From the NCBI RefSeq assembly GCF_000485595.1, contig NW_014578103.1, forward strand, positions 7,142 to 34,189: DNA of 27,048 nt, written 5' to 3'. Positions 26,242 through 27,048 of the stretch are shown piece by piece. Every line of letters begins with the position of its first letter. Position 1 is the first letter of the stretch. A model generated the notes under the pieces. That model saw only the letters and a list, made by a program, of their open reading frames with translations. It was not told the DNA's origin and searched no databases. This DNA comes from Priapulus caudatus (Eukaryota; Priapulida; Priapulimorpha; Priapulimorphida; Priapulidae). The position numbers and the translations under genes are program-made.

Positions 26242-26598
26242 CTGGATTTCGCGCTATAAACGCTACTCGCTATTGGGAGTGCCGCATTATTGTGGTATTA
26301 TTGTGCACCTCACTACCTAACCCAGCGTTGTCATAGCACACCGCGACTTACGGTACCGCCTACATGTGTACGAGACGCCGTCGCAGGTCATGCGGTACTA
26401 AGTGTCGTGTTTATAATTATTTATATTACGCGAGCGTGACAATTACCCTTGGTTTCCATAAATTTTGTGTACTACGCAGTGAGTTTTTTTTACCGTTATG
26501 ATAAAGGATTGCAATCGTTAATATTGTGTTTATTGCTTGTTGTCTAGGACGACAGTTGCTGGCAGTTGAGCCAGGCAACTATTCTGCCGGGGGGCCTG
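26242..26598. other. 3' non-coding interior and possible polypurine tract
   Basis: AT-rich non-coding sequence ends with GCCGGGGGGCCTG directly before the 3' LTR. This is a weak polypurine-tract candidate, only six G long. Confidence 0.4.
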
Positions 26599-27048
26599 TG
26601 TAACAGTGTTAATGTAGTTTAGAATTATTAGAAGGTAGAGAGTAGAGTTCGTTTGAGAAGATACGTAGTGTTCGTTGGTAACATATGTATAGATATTTGC
26701 GCTACGCGCGAGCGCATAATTAAATAATATTACAGCAGTAGCGAGCAAGTATAACTGAAATTAGCAATGACTTAGTATCGGTATATAGCTAGGCAGCAGC
26801 GAACGTTGACCGCGCAGCGTGTATTAGCGGCATTTCATTACGTAAGGTTAGCACGGGTTGGTCACGCGCAGGCCAGGAATACGCGGCAAGCGTGCGTGTT
26901 GACCACGTGTGTTACGTTCGTGACGATCGAGTTTAGAAGCATCTCACGTAGTCCCATTCTATATATGGGGCTTCGCGAGGTCATTACACCAAAGAAATAG
27001 AAATCTTTTACCACTAGTCGCTATCATGGCAGTACAGTCCAGTACACC
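26599..27048 (+). repeat. 3' LTR, first 450 bp
   Basis: Corresponds to 23532-24001 of the 5' LTR. Differences include loss of 13 bases around the equivalent of 23950-23962, loss of about 4 bases in TATTATTATAG, and about 11 point changes. The window ends inside it. Confidence 0.9.

Larger units (their letters stand above)
23532..27048 (+). mobile_element. Non-autonomous LTR retrotransposon (runs off the window)
   Basis: Two direct copies of a sequence beginning TGTAACAGTGTTAAT (23532 and 26599) match along the whole 450 bp available before the window ends, with about 11 substitutions and a few small indels by eye. The first copy is followed by a TATA box, AATAAA and a TGG-initial primer-binding-site candidate, which defines an LTR of about 1.0 kb. 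The interior (24535-26598, about 2.06 kb) holds no protease, reverse transcriptase, RNase H or integrase. It would depend on an autonomous partner, like LARD-type elements. The broken integrase at 20290-21731 lies outside the LTRs and cannot be assumed to be that partner. Confidence 0.85.

Overview
The window is eukaryotic, almost certainly from a metazoan and most likely a non-bilaterian or other marine invertebrate. The support is a multi-exon protein gene with GT-AG introns and one GC-AG intron, AT-rich introns full of microsatellites, a TTAGGG-like interstitial block, and many small cut-and-paste transposon relics. The species cannot be fixed from sequence alone. No bacterial operons, CRISPR arrays, rRNA or tRNA genes were recognised.

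Positions 1-11,200 hold the 3' part of one + strand gene. Fourteen exons can be chained in frame from 372 to a stop at 11,192, giving 1,472 residues of nearly continuous coiled coil; the 5' end lies before the window. One exon (4166-6940) is 2.8 kb and GC-rich. It contains 12 in-register heptads encoded by a 21-bp tandem repeat and a long Glu/Lys tract. I cannot assign an orthologue. The introns carry small terminal-inverted-repeat elements (515-934, 7001-7278, 9869-10133, 10791-11041), a 74-bp tandem repeat and several microsatellites. Another such element (11259-11624) lies just after the stop codon.

Positions 11,200-18,200 contain no intact gene that I can support. They hold a four-copy ~165-bp tandem repeat (12635-13288), a scrap of LINE reverse transcriptase, a broken minus-strand coding trace, a hAT-like element carrying the GGGGCGGATC terminus, an orphan exon of an AMP-forming acyl-CoA ligase ending in a stop, alternating purine-pyrimidine blocks of CA/CG then GT/CG, and a degenerate telomere-like patch.

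Positions 18,200-22,800 are transposon-derived. They contain a 596-bp TTAA-flanked foldback element, a broken Merlin (ISXO2-like) transposase, an 83-bp hairpin, and a broken Ty3/gypsy-type integrase region. After the integrase come a short ORF with a signal peptide and an orphan ORF of about 150 codons followed by a poly(A) signal.

Positions 23,532-27,048 are most of a non-autonomous LTR retrotransposon: a 5' LTR of about 1 kb, a primer-binding site, a ~2.06-kb interior and the first 450 bp of the 3' LTR. The interior has no recognisable protease, reverse transcriptase or integrase. It encodes a Gln/His/Ser-rich repeat protein that runs into a myosin-rod-like coiled coil of contrasting codon use, plus a separate acidic ORF with a possible SUMO-interacting motif. 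This element is the most unusual object in the window.
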